Shown one piece after another: positions 45,101 through 55,658 of a stretch of DNA of 64,000 nucleotides. The notes beneath the pieces are model-generated. The model saw only the letters and a program-made list of their open reading frames with translations, was not told the DNA's origin and made no database searches. Numbering within the stretch: position 1 is the stretch's first letter; each line of letters opens with the position of its first letter. This DNA comes from an uncultured bacterium. GTDB taxonomy: Bacteria; Verrucomicrobiota; Kiritimatiellia; RFP12; UBA1067. The position numbers were made by a program, and so were the translations under genes. The stretch spans positions 1 through 64,000 of the forward strand of contig CADCAK010000004.1 in assembly GCA_902799385.1 (NCBI GenBank), written 5' to 3'.

Positions 45101-47938
45101 TACAGGGCCGACCAAAGCTACGGCGAAGACGCCTATACCGTCTGGATCGACCAGGTGAAGTGGGAGCCGGACGGCGTGGAGTCGCCCGAGGACTTCGAGG
45201 CGATAGAGCTGCTGCCGCGCAATGCCATCGTCAACGGGGAGGAGGCTGGCAATGCGTTCTTTGCCGCCACGGGAACGCGCGTGGACCGGGGTCATGCAGC
45301 CCCGCGCGTCTGCTGCACGGCCGAGGCCATGCCGCTCGAGGGGATCGTGTTCGACGGCTGGCGGCTGACGGCGGGCGGGGAGTCCTGTGCCACGAACGGC
45401 AACCCGCTTTTCATCGACGGCAGGTACGCATGCTTCACGAACGAGAGCGTTTCGACCTGCGATGTCCGCGCCGTGTTCAAGTGGATCGAGTACCGCATCC
45501 GCTACGATGCAAACGGCGGCCACGGAACGGTTGCGCCCGATTCGTCTAGCTACTTCTACACCAACGAAGTCGCGCTTGCGTACGCGAGCCCGTCGCCCGG
45601 CTACAGCCTCGCCGGCTGGAGCACGAACGCGACCGGAAGGGCCGCGTTCATGCCGGGGCAGGTCGTGACGGGGGCCGACCTCGGCGCGACGGCGGACGGG
45701 GTCGTGACGCTCTACGCGGAATGGACGCAGAACGTGTACACCGTCACGTTCCGCTACAGGGACGGCAGCGGCGCACTCGTCGGCGCGGCCCAGTCCGTCC
45801 TCGGCACGGAGAGCGCGCTGCCGCCCGATCCGTCCGAGTACGATTCGTGGGCTGACCACGGGTTCATCGGCTGGGACGTGGACTATTCAAGCGTCGTCGG
45901 CGACATGATGGTGACCGCGCAGTACGAGCAATGCGAGGCCTGCACGGTCAGGTTTGAGCCGGGCGACGGCGCAGTCGGCTCGATGGGGGACATGGACTGC
46001 CTCGTCGGCGTCGAGCAGTGCCTTGCGTCCAACGCCTTCACGAAGGTCGGCTACGTCTTTGACGGCTGGGCGGTCGAGCCCAGCGGCGACGTGGCGTATG
46101 CCGACGGCGCGTCCGCTAGGTTCAATGCGGACGCCACGCTCTACGCCGTATGGTCGCCGATCCGGTATTCAATCGCCTTCGACGCGAATGGCGGCGAATG
46201 GCAGACCGACCCGTTTGAAGCGGAGTGCGTCTACGACGAACCGGTTTCGTTGCCGACTGGCATATTTGCCCGCGCCGGCCACGTGATGGCCGGATGGGTC
46301 TGCGGCGGGATGAACTACGCCTGCGGCGCGGTCGTGTCAAACCTGGCGGCGACGGTCGGCGCCGTCGTCGTGATGGCGGCCAGGTGGAGCTCCGTCGCGG
46401 ATCTGCCCGTTGCGGTGTCCGGCCTTGTCTACGACGGCTCTGCGAAGACCGGCGTCGTTGCGAGTGCGGGTTGCCTGCTTGCCGGCCACGTGGCGACGGG
46501 CGCCGGTTCGTACACCGCGACGGCGACTCTGGAGGAAGGGCGCGTCTGGCCCGACGGCACGGCCGGCGCGCGAACGGTAGCGTGGTCGATTGCCAAGGCG
46601 ACGTACGACATGGGCGGGGTGGCGTTTGCGGACAGGACCTTCGAGGCCGACGGCACGCCGAAGTCGCTCGCCGTCTCGGGAACGCTTCCTGCCGGAGTGA
46701 CGGTGTCCTATTCCGGCAACGGCATGACCGAGCCTGGGACATACAGGGTGACGGCGAGATTCTCGGGCGACGCGGCAAACTACGAGCCGATTCCCGACAA
46801 GGAGGCGACGTTGACAATAACCAGGAAGTCCGAGCCCGCTCCGCCCGACCCGGGCCCCGATCCCGTCGATCCCGAGCCGGATCCGGAAGGTGTGCCCGAG
46901 CTTCATCCGAGCGGCATCGCCGCGCTGGGCGCCTTCACGGCCGAGAAGGCGGCGACCTACAACGGCTGGCTGAAGGACGGCGACGGGAGGATTGTCGCGC
47001 TGTTGATCGTCAAGACCACGGCGGCGAAGGCGGGAAGGGCGACGAAGTCCACGATTTCCGTGACGCCCGTGGACGGAAAGAAGTACACGAGGAAGACGAC
47101 GTTCTTTCCCGGTGGGAACCCGACCGACGAATACGGCCTTGTCTACGGCGCGCGCGGGCTTCTCGGCACGTTCGGCGGCTATTTTGCCGAGGCCGCAGTC
47201 GATGTCTACAAGTCCAAGGTCGCCGAGGTGAAGTCGCTTGCCGCGGACATTCCCGCTGCGACGCATACCTTCGCCGTGGACACTGGGAACGGGACTGCGG
47301 TATTCTCGGCCGTCGTCGCGAACACCGGGAAGACGAAGGTGCAGGGATTCCTCGAGGACGGCGCAAGGATATCGGTCTCCGCCACAGGCGCGCTCGGGGA
47401 AGGCCACTTTGCCGTTCCGATAGTCTCGCCGAAGGCGGCGGCGAGGTGCGGCTTTGTCCTCTGGCTGCCGCTTGACGGCGGTTCGCCGACGCTCGCGAAC
47501 TTCTACGACGCGACCTGGACGGCGTCGTCGTCGGGCGGGTCCTACGCCATGTCCGACGGCGAGCACATCTTCGACTTCGATGAGCCGGACTTCCGCGACT
47601 ATCTCGCTTCGGTGGACGGCTTTGACGTAGCGCCGGTCGGCGCGGTTTTCGCCGTCAGGCTCGGCAAGTGGGACGCCGGCAGGACGGTCGGCCGGCTCAA
47701 GGCGGTCGACGGCGTGCCGACGGTCACGGGGACGGCGACCCCTTTGAACCTGGGCGCGCTCAAGCTGTCGTACACGGCGAAGTCCGGGCTCGTGAAGGGT
47801 TCGTTCAAGCTGTACTACATGGACGGCAGGCGGCTCAAGTACGACACCGTGACGGTCACGGGCGTCGTGGTGGACGGCAGGCTCTTCGGAAGCGGTACGA
47901 TAAAGAAGCTCGGCTCCTTTGCCGTGTCTGCGCAATGA
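42179..47938 (+). CDS. InlB-type (Flg_new) repeat surface protein with MBG-like domain
   Basis: 1919 residues from ATG 42179, chosen for its signal peptide ([21 protein letters not shown]) and AAAGG site, rather than the longer in-frame ORF from 42020 which would overlap rho. About a dozen 70-80-residue Listeria-Bacteroides repeats (pattern YTVxFdaNGGxG ... Y ... GYxFxGWat ... LYAVW) fill about 130-860 and 1100-1420. A carbohydrate/jelly-roll-like segment sits between them (about 865-1000, [17 protein letters not shown] ... LSFWYKTSS). MBG-like domains follow (about 1420-1550), then a Pro/Asp/Glu linker and a distinct C-terminal beta domain (about 1580-1919) ending [16 protein letters not shown]...GSFAVSAQ, possibly a secretion or anchoring module. 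Surface adhesin-type role inferred. The stop overlaps the uvrA start (ATGA). Confidence 0.85.
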   Translation: MKKAIAPVVMLLATLPALASARRVDYAGYRIGDSGVLDDQTRISGLPALVEESGRPEQTAVELAAEVVVGQRPVRWWAYSSASNVPASQTDPNPHTQYNDVVELAAGVYSLTWTYGTAGYSPAFAVVDYDYITYSLSYNANGGSGPLPPTETRIVYTNSVEIAAGGLSRTGYAWSGWTNSLSTTVWTGGETVSGGELGLNSVVDGSNVVLRAKWTPNVYTVRFLKNTWDDVVGDTPSMSLTYDVPANLTSNAFVRTGYRFSGWATEEGGDRVYRDGAQVVNLSAVNMDTVSLYAVWAAKTFSVKYHRNDGSGQTRTQGNQSFDTPVEIVSESPRVDSGYEFAGWATSPDGVVEYEAGSKYQIDPGDADVVHLYAVWSPVEYTVRFDANGGEGTMADAVVRYDEVYTVPGCGFSKAGVDFLGWATNVAAGVAFVGGEAVSNLAAKAGAVVTFYAVWTETRYVAFYGNGADNPDAMLGDAMTFEGLETKTLVPNRFERTGYSFSGWAVGEAAAAAREVAYTNCEDVVSADLWGATGETNVFWAVWLANGYAVAFDPGGGAVSPASKDVVYDEAYGDLPQPVRTGYGFGGWYDDASGGSRVTSASVVKTAGDHTLYARWTANSYVVSFDPHGGTVSPASNVVAYASAYGDLPTPERWGFKFVGWYDAASDGSPVTADTAVATPADHTLHARWAALRYVAFEGNGAESADAMAGDTMTFEGVETKALVASKFVKTGFTFAGWATNEAAAAALDVAYADRANVVSTNLWESPGGTNFLYAAWRTNAYTVVFKRNGGTLTRDDMEDQVFLYGQEQELSELNFVSDLEFRGWATSETGDVVFGDMATVSNLTAEADGVVVLYAVWDNGGLSKAMHCGNLAWKTLENGTDWQVAYGEGEGCDPSGSAVSNMVFWTSNEAYLKSKDLSFKPATSGGMLSFWYKTSSNDRWNYLTFNGEGIASSTTWRQYGPVYVDGVVGARISYRADQSYGEDAYTVWIDQVKWEPDGVESPEDFEAIELLPRNAIVNGEEAGNAFFAATGTRVDRGHAAPRVCCTAEAMPLEGIVFDGWRLTAGGESCATNGNPLFIDGRYACFTNESVSTCDVRAVFKWIEYRIRYDANGGHGTVAPDSSSYFYTNEVALAYASPSPGYSLAGWSTNATGRAAFMPGQVVTGADLGATADGVVTLYAEWTQNVYTVTFRYRDGSGALVGAAQSVLGTESALPPDPSEYDSWADHGFIGWDVDYSSVVGDMMVTAQYEQCEACTVRFEPGDGAVGSMGDMDCLVGVEQCLASNAFTKVGYVFDGWAVEPSGDVAYADGASARFNADATLYAVWSPIRYSIAFDANGGEWQTDPFEAECVYDEPVSLPTGIFARAGHVMAGWVCGGMNYACGAVVSNLAATVGAVVVMAARWSSVADLPVAVSGLVYDGSAKTGVVASAGCLLAGHVATGAGSYTATATLEEGRVWPDGTAGARTVAWSIAKATYDMGGVAFADRTFEADGTPKSLAVSGTLPAGVTVSYSGNGMTEPGTYRVTARFSGDAANYEPIPDKEATLTITRKSEPAPPDPGPDPVDPEPDPEGVPELHPSGIAALGAFTAEKAATYNGWLKDGDGRIVALLIVKTTAAKAGRATKSTISVTPVDGKKYTRKTTFFPGGNPTDEYGLVYGARGLLGTFGGYFAEAAVDVYKSKVAEVKSLAADIPAATHTFAVDTGNGTAVFSAVVANTGKTKVQGFLEDGARISVSATGALGEGHFAVPIVSPKAAARCGFVLWLPLDGGSPTLANFYDATWTASSSGGSYAMSDGEHIFDFDEPDFRDYLASVDGFDVAPVGAVFAVRLGKWDAGRTVGRLKAVDGVPTVTGTATPLNLGALKLSYTAKSGLVKGSFKLYYMDGRRLKYDTVTVTGVVVDGRLFGSGTIKKLGSFAVSAQ

Positions 47939-50900
47939 GCGACATCGTAATAAGGAACGCAAGGGTCCACAACCTGCGCGGGATCGACGTGACGATTCCA
48001 CGCGATTCGCTGACGGTCGTGACTGGGCTATCGGGCTCCGGCAAGTCGTCGCTTGCGTTCGACACGCTGTACGCCGAGGGGCAGCGCCGCTACGTCGAGT
48101 CGCTTTCGGCCTATGCGCGGCAGTTCCTCGACAGGATGCAGAAGCCCGATGTCGAGAAGATCGAGGGGCTTTCGCCCGCGATATCAATAGAGCAGCGCAC
48201 CACGAGCGGCAACCCGCGCTCTATTGTGGCGACCGTCACCGAGATACACGACTACCTTCGAATCCTCTACGGGGCCATTGCGGTTCCACACTGCCCGAAG
48301 TGCGGCAGGCCGGTCACGCGCCAGTCGGCCGAGCAGATCGTGGAGGCGATTCTTGCCGCAGCTTCGCCTGTGGCGGGTGCTTTCGCGGCTTCGCACCCCT
48401 CTAGCGACCGCTTGCGCGGCTCGCTTCGCTCGGGGGATACGCTAGTGCCTTCGCGCGGCAAAGCCGCGCTGGTGCAGAGTGCGGGTAAGCATCAGGCTCC
48501 AAGCACCAGGTCGGCGGAGCCGACCGCAGGCACCAGCGCCATAGGCGCGCAGGCCCTAGTCGAAGGCGCAAGCACCCGCATCATCATCTACGCGCCTTTG
48601 GTGAAAGGCAAGAAGGGCCGCCACGAAGAGCCGCTTGCGCTGGCGAAGCGCAACGGCTTCGCCCGCGTGCGCATCGACGGAACGGTCTATCCCGTGGACG
48701 AGCTTCCCGAACTTGACAGGAAGAAGGCCCACGACATCGACGTCGTGATCGACCGCCTCGTCGTCCCCGCCGAGCCCGACACCGCGTTCAGGACGCGCCT
48801 CACCGACTCGGTTGAGCTCGCGCTCAGGACCGGCGGGGGGATAATGGAAGTGGAGTCGCCGGGCGAGAGCCGCGCGACGTGCGGCGCGACGACATATTCC
48901 GAGCTCAACGCCTGCGTCGGATGCGGCATTTCCTTCGAAGAGCTTAAGCCCCGCTCGTTTTCGTTCAACTCGCCGTTCGGCGCATGTCCCAGGTGCGCGG
49001 GGCTCGGGCAGCTCTACTACTTCGACGAAGACCTCGTCGTGCCAGACAAGTCGCTTCCGCTCGAGGAGGCGATACATCCTTGGCGGCGCATGGGGCAGAT
49101 GAACATCCTCTACCACAGGGAGCTACTTGCGCACATCGCGAAGCAGTACAAGGTGAAGCTCTCTACGCCCTACGAGAAGCTACCGGCGAAGTTCCGCCAC
49201 GGGCTCATGCACGGCTTCAAGGACGACCTCGTCCTTCCGTGGCGGCGCGTGGACCGTCCGTTCGAGGGAGTCCTTGCGTCGCTTCAGCGCCGCTTGGACG
49301 AGGCGGAGGACGACGAGATGCGCGCGAAGTTCGAGGCGTACCAGAGTTTCCGTACCTGTCCCGACTGCGACGGTTCGCGCCTGAGGCCCGAGTCGCGCGC
49401 GGCGACCGTCGCGGGGAAGTCTATCGTCGAGGTCATGGCGATGCCCGTCACCGAGGCATTGGAGTTTTTCAAGGAGTTTGCGGTAGGGGCGTCGCGGCCA
49501 TCCGCAAAGCTTGCCGGGCTCAAGGACGTAATAGCCGAGATCGTGCGGCGGCTCCAGTTCCTTCTTGACGTCGGGCTCGACTACTTGACGCTCGACCGCG
49601 CAGCGTCCACTCTTTCCGGCGGCGAGATGCAGCGAATCCGCCTCGCTACGCAGATCGGCTCTGGGCTCACTGGCGTCCTCTACGTCCTCGACGAGCCGAC
49701 GATCGGCCTGCACCCGCGCGACAACGAACGGCTCATCTCCACGCTGAAGGGGCTTCGCGACAGGGGCAACACCGTCGTCGTCGTCGAGCATGACGAAGAG
49801 ATGATGAGAAACGCCGACTACATCGTCGACCTCGGCCCCGGCGCGGGACGCGAGGGCGGCAAGGTAATGTACCAGGGCGACTTCGGGGGGCTGCTCAAGT
49901 CGAAGTCGCTGACGGCAGATTATCTGACGGGGAGAAAGAGGATGGTGCCTTCGCCTTCGGCGGGTGCTTCCGCGGCTTCGCATCCCTCTAGCGACCGCTT
50001 GCGCGGCTCGCTTCGCTCGGGGGATATGCTAGTGCCTTCGCGCGAAAAAGCCGCGCTGGTGCAGGGTGCGGATAAGCACCAGGCACCAAGCACCAAGCAC
50101 CAGCGAAGCGCAAGCACCAGGTTGGCGGAGCCGACCGCAGGCACCCATTACCTAACCATCTCCGGCTGTACCGAGCACAACCTCAAGAATGTCACGGTGC
50201 GCTTCCCCGTCGGCGCGTTCACGGTCGTGACAGGCGTGTCGGGTTCGGGCAAGTCCACGCTCGTCGACGAGACGCTCAAGCGGGCACTTTTCCAGAAGTT
50301 CTACCGCACGAAGGACGCCCCCGGCAAGTTCAGGAAGCTCGCCGGCTGGGAGAACTTCGACAAGATCGTCGAGATCGACCAGTCGCCCATCGGCCGCACG
50401 CCGCGCTCTAACCCGGCGACGTACGTCGGCTTCTTTTCCGAGATACGCGAGCTTTTCGCGAAGACCGAGTCGGCGCGCGCGCGCGGCTACACGGCGGGGC
50501 GCTTCTCCTTCAACGTGAAGGGCGGGCGCTGCGAGACGTGCGGTGGCGACGGATTGCAGAAACTCGAGATGAGCTTTCTTCCCGACGTCTATGTCACGTG
50601 TGAGCAGTGCGGCGGCAAGCGCTTCAACGCCGAGACTCTCGAAGTCACCTACGGCGGCAGGAACATCGCCGATGTCCTCGAGATGACCGTTGCCGAGGCG
50701 TGCGAGTTCTTCGCGAAGGTGCCGTCGCTCGCCCGCAGGCTCAAGACGCTTGCCGATGTCGGGCTCGGCTACATCGCGCTCGGCCAGTCGGCGACGACAC
50801 TCTCCGGCGGCGAGGCGCAGCGCATCAAGCTCGCCACCGAGCTTTCCCGCCGCTCGACGGGGCGCACACTCTATCTCCTCGACGAGCCGACGACGGGGCT

Positions 50901-51123
50901 GCACTTCGACGACGTCTCGAAGCTAATGAAGATACTCCTGGGGCTGCGCGATCAGGGGAACACGATCATCGTCATCGAGCACAACGTGGACGTGATCCGC
51001 AGCGCCGACTGGGTGGTGGACCTGGGTCCGGGCGGCGGCGACGCCGGCGGCACGCTCGTCTGCGAGGGGCCGGTCGACGCCGTCAGGGCGTGCAAGGCGT
51101 CTTTTACCGGTCGCTTCCTCTGA
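47935..51123 (+). CDS. uvrA: Excinuclease ABC subunit A with two in-frame repeat insertions
   Basis: 1062 residues against about 940 for the family; damage-recognition ATPase of nucleotide excision repair. First P-loop GLSGSGKSS (about 30-38), [18 protein letters not shown], first zinc site CPKCGRPV; insertion 1 (about 141-214) between VEAIL and [15 protein letters not shown]; second zinc module CVGCG...[10 protein letters not shown]; signature [17 protein letters not shown] with Walker [14 protein letters not shown]; insertion 2 (about 671-737) in the linker between the two ABC halves; second P-loop GVSGSGKST (about 767), zinc CETCGGDG...CEQCGGKR, second signature [15 protein letters not shown] and [15 protein letters not shown]. 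All catalytic parts are intact, so it should be functional. The start overlaps the stop of the InlB-type gene, an odd partner for a repair gene. Confidence 0.95.
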   Translation: MSDIVIRNARVHNLRGIDVTIPRDSLTVVTGLSGSGKSSLAFDTLYAEGQRRYVESLSAYARQFLDRMQKPDVEKIEGLSPAISIEQRTTSGNPRSIVATVTEIHDYLRILYGAIAVPHCPKCGRPVTRQSAEQIVEAILAAASPVAGAFAASHPSSDRLRGSLRSGDTLVPSRGKAALVQSAGKHQAPSTRSAEPTAGTSAIGAQALVEGASTRIIIYAPLVKGKKGRHEEPLALAKRNGFARVRIDGTVYPVDELPELDRKKAHDIDVVIDRLVVPAEPDTAFRTRLTDSVELALRTGGGIMEVESPGESRATCGATTYSELNACVGCGISFEELKPRSFSFNSPFGACPRCAGLGQLYYFDEDLVVPDKSLPLEEAIHPWRRMGQMNILYHRELLAHIAKQYKVKLSTPYEKLPAKFRHGLMHGFKDDLVLPWRRVDRPFEGVLASLQRRLDEAEDDEMRAKFEAYQSFRTCPDCDGSRLRPESRAATVAGKSIVEVMAMPVTEALEFFKEFAVGASRPSAKLAGLKDVIAEIVRRLQFLLDVGLDYLTLDRAASTLSGGEMQRIRLATQIGSGLTGVLYVLDEPTIGLHPRDNERLISTLKGLRDRGNTVVVVEHDEEMMRNADYIVDLGPGAGREGGKVMYQGDFGGLLKSKSLTADYLTGRKRMVPSPSAGASAASHPSSDRLRGSLRSGDMLVPSREKAALVQGADKHQAPSTKHQRSASTRLAEPTAGTHYLTISGCTEHNLKNVTVRFPVGAFTVVTGVSGSGKSTLVDETLKRALFQKFYRTKDAPGKFRKLAGWENFDKIVEIDQSPIGRTPRSNPATYVGFFSEIRELFAKTESARARGYTAGRFSFNVKGGRCETCGGDGLQKLEMSFLPDVYVTCEQCGGKRFNAETLEVTYGGRNIADVLEMTVAEACEFFAKVPSLARRLKTLADVGLGYIALGQSATTLSGGEAQRIKLATELSRRSTGRTLYLLDEPTTGLHFDDVSKLMKILLGLRDQGNTIIVIEHNVDVIRSADWVVDLGPGGGDAGGTLVCEGPVDAVRACKASFTGRFL
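48355..48576 (+). repeat. In-frame coding repeat element, copy 3 (uvrA, N-terminal site)
   Basis: Core matches copies 1, 2 and 4. The left end is degenerate; the right end is AAGCACC at 48570-48576. Read as [36 protein letters not shown], then a GGTCGGC-GGA-GCCGACC hairpin segment (SAEPTAGT). Confidence 0.9.
49944..50145 (+). repeat. In-frame coding repeat element, copy 4 (uvrA, linker site)
   Basis: Ends GGTGCCT and AGGCACC are perfect inverses; compared with copy 1 (GGTGCTT/AAGCACC) both ends changed together. The central hairpin is damaged (GCGCGAA-AAA-GCCGCGC). Read as [36 protein letters not shown]. Confidence 0.9.
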
Positions 51124-51142
51124 CATTTGCATGCAATAGTCT

Positions 51143-51171
51143 TTGATTCCCGCGTTGAAAAATGGTATTAT
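51143..51171 (+). promoter_or_regulatory. Sigma-70-type promoter for the C10 protease gene
   Basis: TTGATT (51143-51148), 17-nt spacer, extended -10 TGG-TATTAT (TATTAT 51166-51171). It lies in the 75-nt gap after uvrA; the gene's AGGGAAGGG ribosome site (51187-51195) follows. Confidence 0.7.
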
Positions 51172-51198
51172 ATCTCTCCACGATACAGGGAAGGGCTC

Positions 51199-54100
51199 AT
51201 GAAGGCAAATAAAATACTTTTGCTCTCATCGTTGGCGTTCGCGGTCAATGCGTTCGCCGCGCCGGTTTCTGTCGACACGGCGCGGCTTGCCGCAGGCTCG
51301 TGGGCTCTCTCCGACGCCGCGCTCGGCGTACCGCACGGCTCGTCTGCCGGCGAAGCGGTCGCGTACGGCGTGGACGGCACGAACGGCTTTTACGCCGTGT
51401 CCCTCGAAGGCGGCGGCACGCTGTTCCTCGCGGCGGACGACGAGATAGACCCGATCCTCGCCTTCACCGCATCCTCGTCGCCGAACCTTTCGGCCGGCAG
51501 CCCGCTCCTGAACCTTCTCGTCCGCGACGTCCGCGCGCGGCGCGGCAGGCTCGCGGCGGAGGCTGAAGACGAGGCCCAGCAGGCGTCGTCCGCGACGCCG
51601 TCCGGGCGGCGGCTCTCCGCGACGGCAGGTCCCGCGTCCGCCGCCCCAGCCGACGTACTGACGGCTTCCGCCGCGAGGGCGCGGAAGCTCTGGTCGGCGT
51701 TCGCCCCGTCGCAGGCGTCCGACGGCCGCGTCAGGCTTGGCGCGACGGCGACCCCGCGTTCCACGCTTGCAAGCTACGAAATCCGCGTTGCGCCAATCCT
51801 CACGACGCAGTGGAGTCAGACGGACGCTGGCGGCAAGATATGCTACAACTACTACACGCCCTACAACTATCCGTGCGGGTGCGTCGCCACCGCCGCAGGG
51901 CAGATCCTCAACAGGTGGAAGTACCCGACCGGGGATCTTGAGCAGTTCTCCAACGCCTGCACGGTCAACGGCGGGACCATGACCCTCACCTCCACCGGTT
52001 CGCCGCGCGTCTACGACTGGGACGCCATGGTTGACACTCCGTCTGGGGCGACGAGCGAGGCGAGCCGCGCGGCGATAGGCGCGCTCCTTTCCGACCTCGG
52101 CATCTCGTTTGGCGCGGGCTATACGTACGAGGGCACGAGCGCCTACGAGTTCAACGTGCCCGAGCCGCTTCACTCCAAGTTCAACTACGCGAGCGCATAC
52201 ACCTACACGGTCAACGGCACCGGCAGCAAGAAGTCGGCTCTCCATACCGCCCCCGTTCGCCAGAGGGCCATCCTCGCCAACCTCGACGCCAAGCGTCCCG
52301 TCGAGCTCTACATCCTGTCCGATGCCGTCGGCGGGCACGCCGTCGTGGCGGACGGCTACGGGTTCGTGACGATCGGCGGCGAAGACGTCGAGTTCACCCA
52401 CATCAACATGGGCTGGGCGGGGACGGACGACATGTGGTACAACCTTCCCGTCATAGTCACGCAGGAATCCGGCTCGACTGCCGGCCAGACCGGCGGCTAT
52501 TCGTTCGACTACCTCATGGGCGTGACGTTCAACATCCATCCGACGGAGACGGGTGACATCCTGTCGGGGCGCGTCACCGACGACGGCGACCCCGTTGAGG
52601 GCGCGACGGTCACGGTGTACGCGTCCGGCGGGTTTGTGGAGCCGCTGGCGACGACGACGACGGACGAGTACGGCATCTACAGCTTCACGCTTGAGGGCGG
52701 CGTCACGTACAACGTCATGGCGGTATCGGCGGACGGCAAGAAGAGCGGCACGCTGGAGGACGCATTGCTCCTGAAGACTACCGTTTCCGACACCACGACC
52801 TACACGACGCACAGCGACTCCGACATCGGCAACTCGTGGGGCAACGACATTGACATCGTCGTGCCCCACGTAAGGATCGTCGGCGGTAACGTCTACCCGA
52901 ACCTGAACTCGGCCCTTGCGGACGCGGCGACAATGGACGATCCCATCGTCGAGATATTCGGCCCCACCCGCCTCAAGCAGCCCGTCACGATAACGACGAA
53001 CATCACCATCCGGACCGTTCCCGACTTCAGCGCGGACTTCGAGGACGTCCTTCCCACGCTTGACGAATGCGAGGTGTTCGTTCCCGATACGGCGGTCACG
53101 TCCGACGGCTGGGCGCTGCAGATCGCCGACGCCTCCCGCGTGGCGTTCTCCAACATCGTGGTCCGCGTCGCGTCGGGGCGCAGGCCGCATCTCGACGTCA
53201 TTGCCGCCGGCAAGGCCGCGTTTTCCGGCCGCATCGACATCGGCAGGGTCGTGACGCGCACCGGCGATGCCATCGTGCTGGCCGGCACGCTGGAGTCCAC
53301 TGGCGCCGGCCTGCTCGTCGCCTGCGACTGCGGCGGCGGAATTGGCAGCCCGTTCGGCATCTACGAGTGCGCGGACGATGTCGCCGGCGCGTATGCCGGG
53401 CTCATAGGCAATGCGCTCGACGGCACCCTTTCAGGGCAGGTCGGCCCCGACGGTCTCCTCGTGTGGGACGACATTCCAATCGACCCTTCCGTCGCCGTGG
53501 CCAAGGCGACCGACCCCCTCGGCGCGACGAGGTACTACCGCTCGATGGATCTTCTCTTCGCGGACTGCGCTAGCGGCGCGGACGTCGTGGTGCTGCGGGA
53601 CTGCCCGTTTGAGATGTTCACCAACACGGTCACGATCGCTAGGGACGTGTCCATCGCGGGCGAGGGCACGGTTGCCCCGGTCGTGTCGATGTCCATGGGC
53701 GCGTCGTTCTCCGTAAAGGACGGGGCGCGGCTCGCCCTCGAGAACGTCGCGCTCACGCGCGACACCGACGGGAGCGTCAGGTCTTCCAAGAAAAGCCTGA
53801 TTGCCGTTGTGGGCGGCGGGAGCCTCGAGCTCGGCCCGGGCGCGACGATATACGGTCTCCAGCTTTCCGGAACCGCTAGCGCGGTCGCCGTCTCGTCCGG
53901 CACCGTCGCGATGCGCGAGGGCTCCTCCATCTCGAACTGCGTCGCGACGAGCAGCGCTACGCAGTGCGGCGCCGCGATTTCGCTCCAGTCCGCCGAAAGC
54001 TCGCTCGAAATGACAGGCGGCCTTGTGAGCGGCTGCATCGCCGGGAAGGAGGCCGGCGGGATATCAGCCGGCTCGAAGGCGTCGATATGCTTGTCCGGCA

Positions 54101-55653
54101 CGGCGTCGGTCTGCGGCAACAAGCTTTATACAGACAGGAACAAGGAAGGCGCCTATCGGGATGTCTACTGCAACAACAACAACCAGCTGTCGGTGACGGG
54201 CCGCCTCGAGGGCAAGGTCGGCGTGTACTGCTATGCCGGGCACAAGGTCGGCAATCCGTTCGCCGTTGCGGGCGAATCGCTTTCCAACGCGGACGCCGAG
54301 TCTTCTGTCGCGGCTTTCTTCAACAATGCAGGCACGGCGACGTCCCCGGCGCTCTCCGGCGACAGGAGGTCGTTCATGTGGGTCGCGACACCGGTGGGGC
54401 AGGTCCCCGAAACGGACGCGGACGTCAGCGTCGAGGTTGACGGCGTCATTGGCCACTACGCGAAGATAGAGGACGCGTTCGCGGTCGCCACGAACGGTAC
54501 GGCGACGATTACGCTGCATAGGGACATCTCGCTCACCAACAGCCTCGCGGCCAAGACCGACATCGTATTCGACGGCTGCGGGCACACCGTGCTGCGCGAG
54601 GGCGACTTCACGATAGCCGTGACGAACGTCTCACTCTCGCTTGCGAACGTAGTGCTAGACGGCGGCACGGGAACCGTCAGGTTCGTCGACGTCGCCTCGA
54701 CGGACGCTAGCAGGACGGCGTCCCTGACGCTCGATTCCGGAGCCGTCGTGAGGGACGTCTATGGCGAAGACCAGTCGATGGTGGCGGCGATAGTCGTGTG
54801 GCACGGAACCTTCACGATCCTTCCCGGCGCGGAGATTGTGCGCTGCGGGAATCTCTACGACCGCTATGACGGCGGCCCCCTCGCGGCAGGTGCGGTCGTG
54901 GTTGACGGCGAAAGGGGCGTCGCGCGGCTCTACGGCGGCACCATTCACCAATGCGCCGGCTCCGGCGCAGGCGGCGTGTACGTTGGCAACGGGGCGTCTG
55001 CATTCGTCATGGATGGCGTGTCGGTACGCGACAACGAGTCACTTTTCGGCGAGCCATGCAACCTTGTCGTGCAGGACCTGAGCAGCCTCGTGCTTGAGGG
55101 CGAGTTCACGGGGGCCATCGGCTATACCGAGGGCGTCGCTGGCGACACGAGCGTCTTCGGGACGGTCGATGCCGACGTCTTCGCGTCCACCTCGGCGAGC
55201 AACCTCGCCGCAAGCGCGCGCCGCTTCCGCCATGACGTGACGGAGGCGAAGGGCCTGGTCGCCACCAACGCGACGGAGGCGCTGCTCGTCTGGAGTTCCG
55301 CCGTCGGCGCCTCTACCGCGTTCACCAACGTCGTGGAAGGCGTGACGAACGTTTACGGCGTGGTGAGGATCGCCGGCGACGAGCCCGAGACCGTGGTGTG
55401 CGAGCCGTTTGCGTTTGCCTCGATAGAGGAGGTCTCGCCGGGCAGGTGGAGGCTCGTGCTCAAGCCTGGCACGAGGCATTGCACATATACGCTCAAGCGC
55501 TCCGATGACCTCGAACACTGGTCGAACGTCGGCAAGCCGAAGACGCTTGGGGCCGGGGACATCTCAGGCGCGGAACTCGAGTTCTTCTTCGAGGTGGACG
55601 ACGCGGCCGCCGGGAGGTTCTGGAAGGTGGAAGGCTTCGACGGGACAAAATGA
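51199..55653 (+). CDS. Secreted C10 (streptopain-like) cysteine protease fused to beta-helix repeats
   Basis: 1484 residues from ATG 51199 (signal peptide MKANKILLLSSLAFAVNAFA). A propeptide-like region (25-190) precedes the peptidase C10 domain: YNYPCGCVATAAGQIL with catalytic Cys about 228, GGHAVVADGYG with catalytic His about 380, and HINMGWAGTDDMWY as the Asn/Trp region. Then a carboxypeptidase-regulatory-like Ig module (about 455-520, SGRVTDDGDPVEGATVTVYA), then parallel beta-helix/polymorphic-OMP-like repeats (about 570-1400), then a C-terminal module (YTLKRSDDLEHWSNV...GRFWKVEGFDG) like one I recall at the ends of many secreted Verrucomicrobia proteins. Likely an extracellular or surface protease whose beta-helix binds glycan or spaces the enzyme from the cell. 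Own promoter. Confidence 0.85.
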   Translation: MKANKILLLSSLAFAVNAFAAPVSVDTARLAAGSWALSDAALGVPHGSSAGEAVAYGVDGTNGFYAVSLEGGGTLFLAADDEIDPILAFTASSSPNLSAGSPLLNLLVRDVRARRGRLAAEAEDEAQQASSATPSGRRLSATAGPASAAPADVLTASAARARKLWSAFAPSQASDGRVRLGATATPRSTLASYEIRVAPILTTQWSQTDAGGKICYNYYTPYNYPCGCVATAAGQILNRWKYPTGDLEQFSNACTVNGGTMTLTSTGSPRVYDWDAMVDTPSGATSEASRAAIGALLSDLGISFGAGYTYEGTSAYEFNVPEPLHSKFNYASAYTYTVNGTGSKKSALHTAPVRQRAILANLDAKRPVELYILSDAVGGHAVVADGYGFVTIGGEDVEFTHINMGWAGTDDMWYNLPVIVTQESGSTAGQTGGYSFDYLMGVTFNIHPTETGDILSGRVTDDGDPVEGATVTVYASGGFVEPLATTTTDEYGIYSFTLEGGVTYNVMAVSADGKKSGTLEDALLLKTTVSDTTTYTTHSDSDIGNSWGNDIDIVVPHVRIVGGNVYPNLNSALADAATMDDPIVEIFGPTRLKQPVTITTNITIRTVPDFSADFEDVLPTLDECEVFVPDTAVTSDGWALQIADASRVAFSNIVVRVASGRRPHLDVIAAGKAAFSGRIDIGRVVTRTGDAIVLAGTLESTGAGLLVACDCGGGIGSPFGIYECADDVAGAYAGLIGNALDGTLSGQVGPDGLLVWDDIPIDPSVAVAKATDPLGATRYYRSMDLLFADCASGADVVVLRDCPFEMFTNTVTIARDVSIAGEGTVAPVVSMSMGASFSVKDGARLALENVALTRDTDGSVRSSKKSLIAVVGGGSLELGPGATIYGLQLSGTASAVAVSSGTVAMREGSSISNCVATSSATQCGAAISLQSAESSLEMTGGLVSGCIAGKEAGGISAGSKASICLSGTASVCGNKLYTDRNKEGAYRDVYCNNNNQLSVTGRLEGKVGVYCYAGHKVGNPFAVAGESLSNADAESSVAAFFNNAGTATSPALSGDRRSFMWVATPVGQVPETDADVSVEVDGVIGHYAKIEDAFAVATNGTATITLHRDISLTNSLAAKTDIVFDGCGHTVLREGDFTIAVTNVSLSLANVVLDGGTGTVRFVDVASTDASRTASLTLDSGAVVRDVYGEDQSMVAAIVVWHGTFTILPGAEIVRCGNLYDRYDGGPLAAGAVVVDGERGVARLYGGTIHQCAGSGAGGVYVGNGASAFVMDGVSVRDNESLFGEPCNLVVQDLSSLVLEGEFTGAIGYTEGVAGDTSVFGTVDADVFASTSASNLAASARRFRHDVTEAKGLVATNATEALLVWSSAVGASTAFTNVVEGVTNVYGVVRIAGDEPETVVCEPFAFASIEEVSPGRWRLVLKPGTRHCTYTLKRSDDLEHWSNVGKPKTLGAGDISGAELEFFFEVDDAAAGRFWKVEGFDGTK

Positions 55654-55658
55654 CTGCA

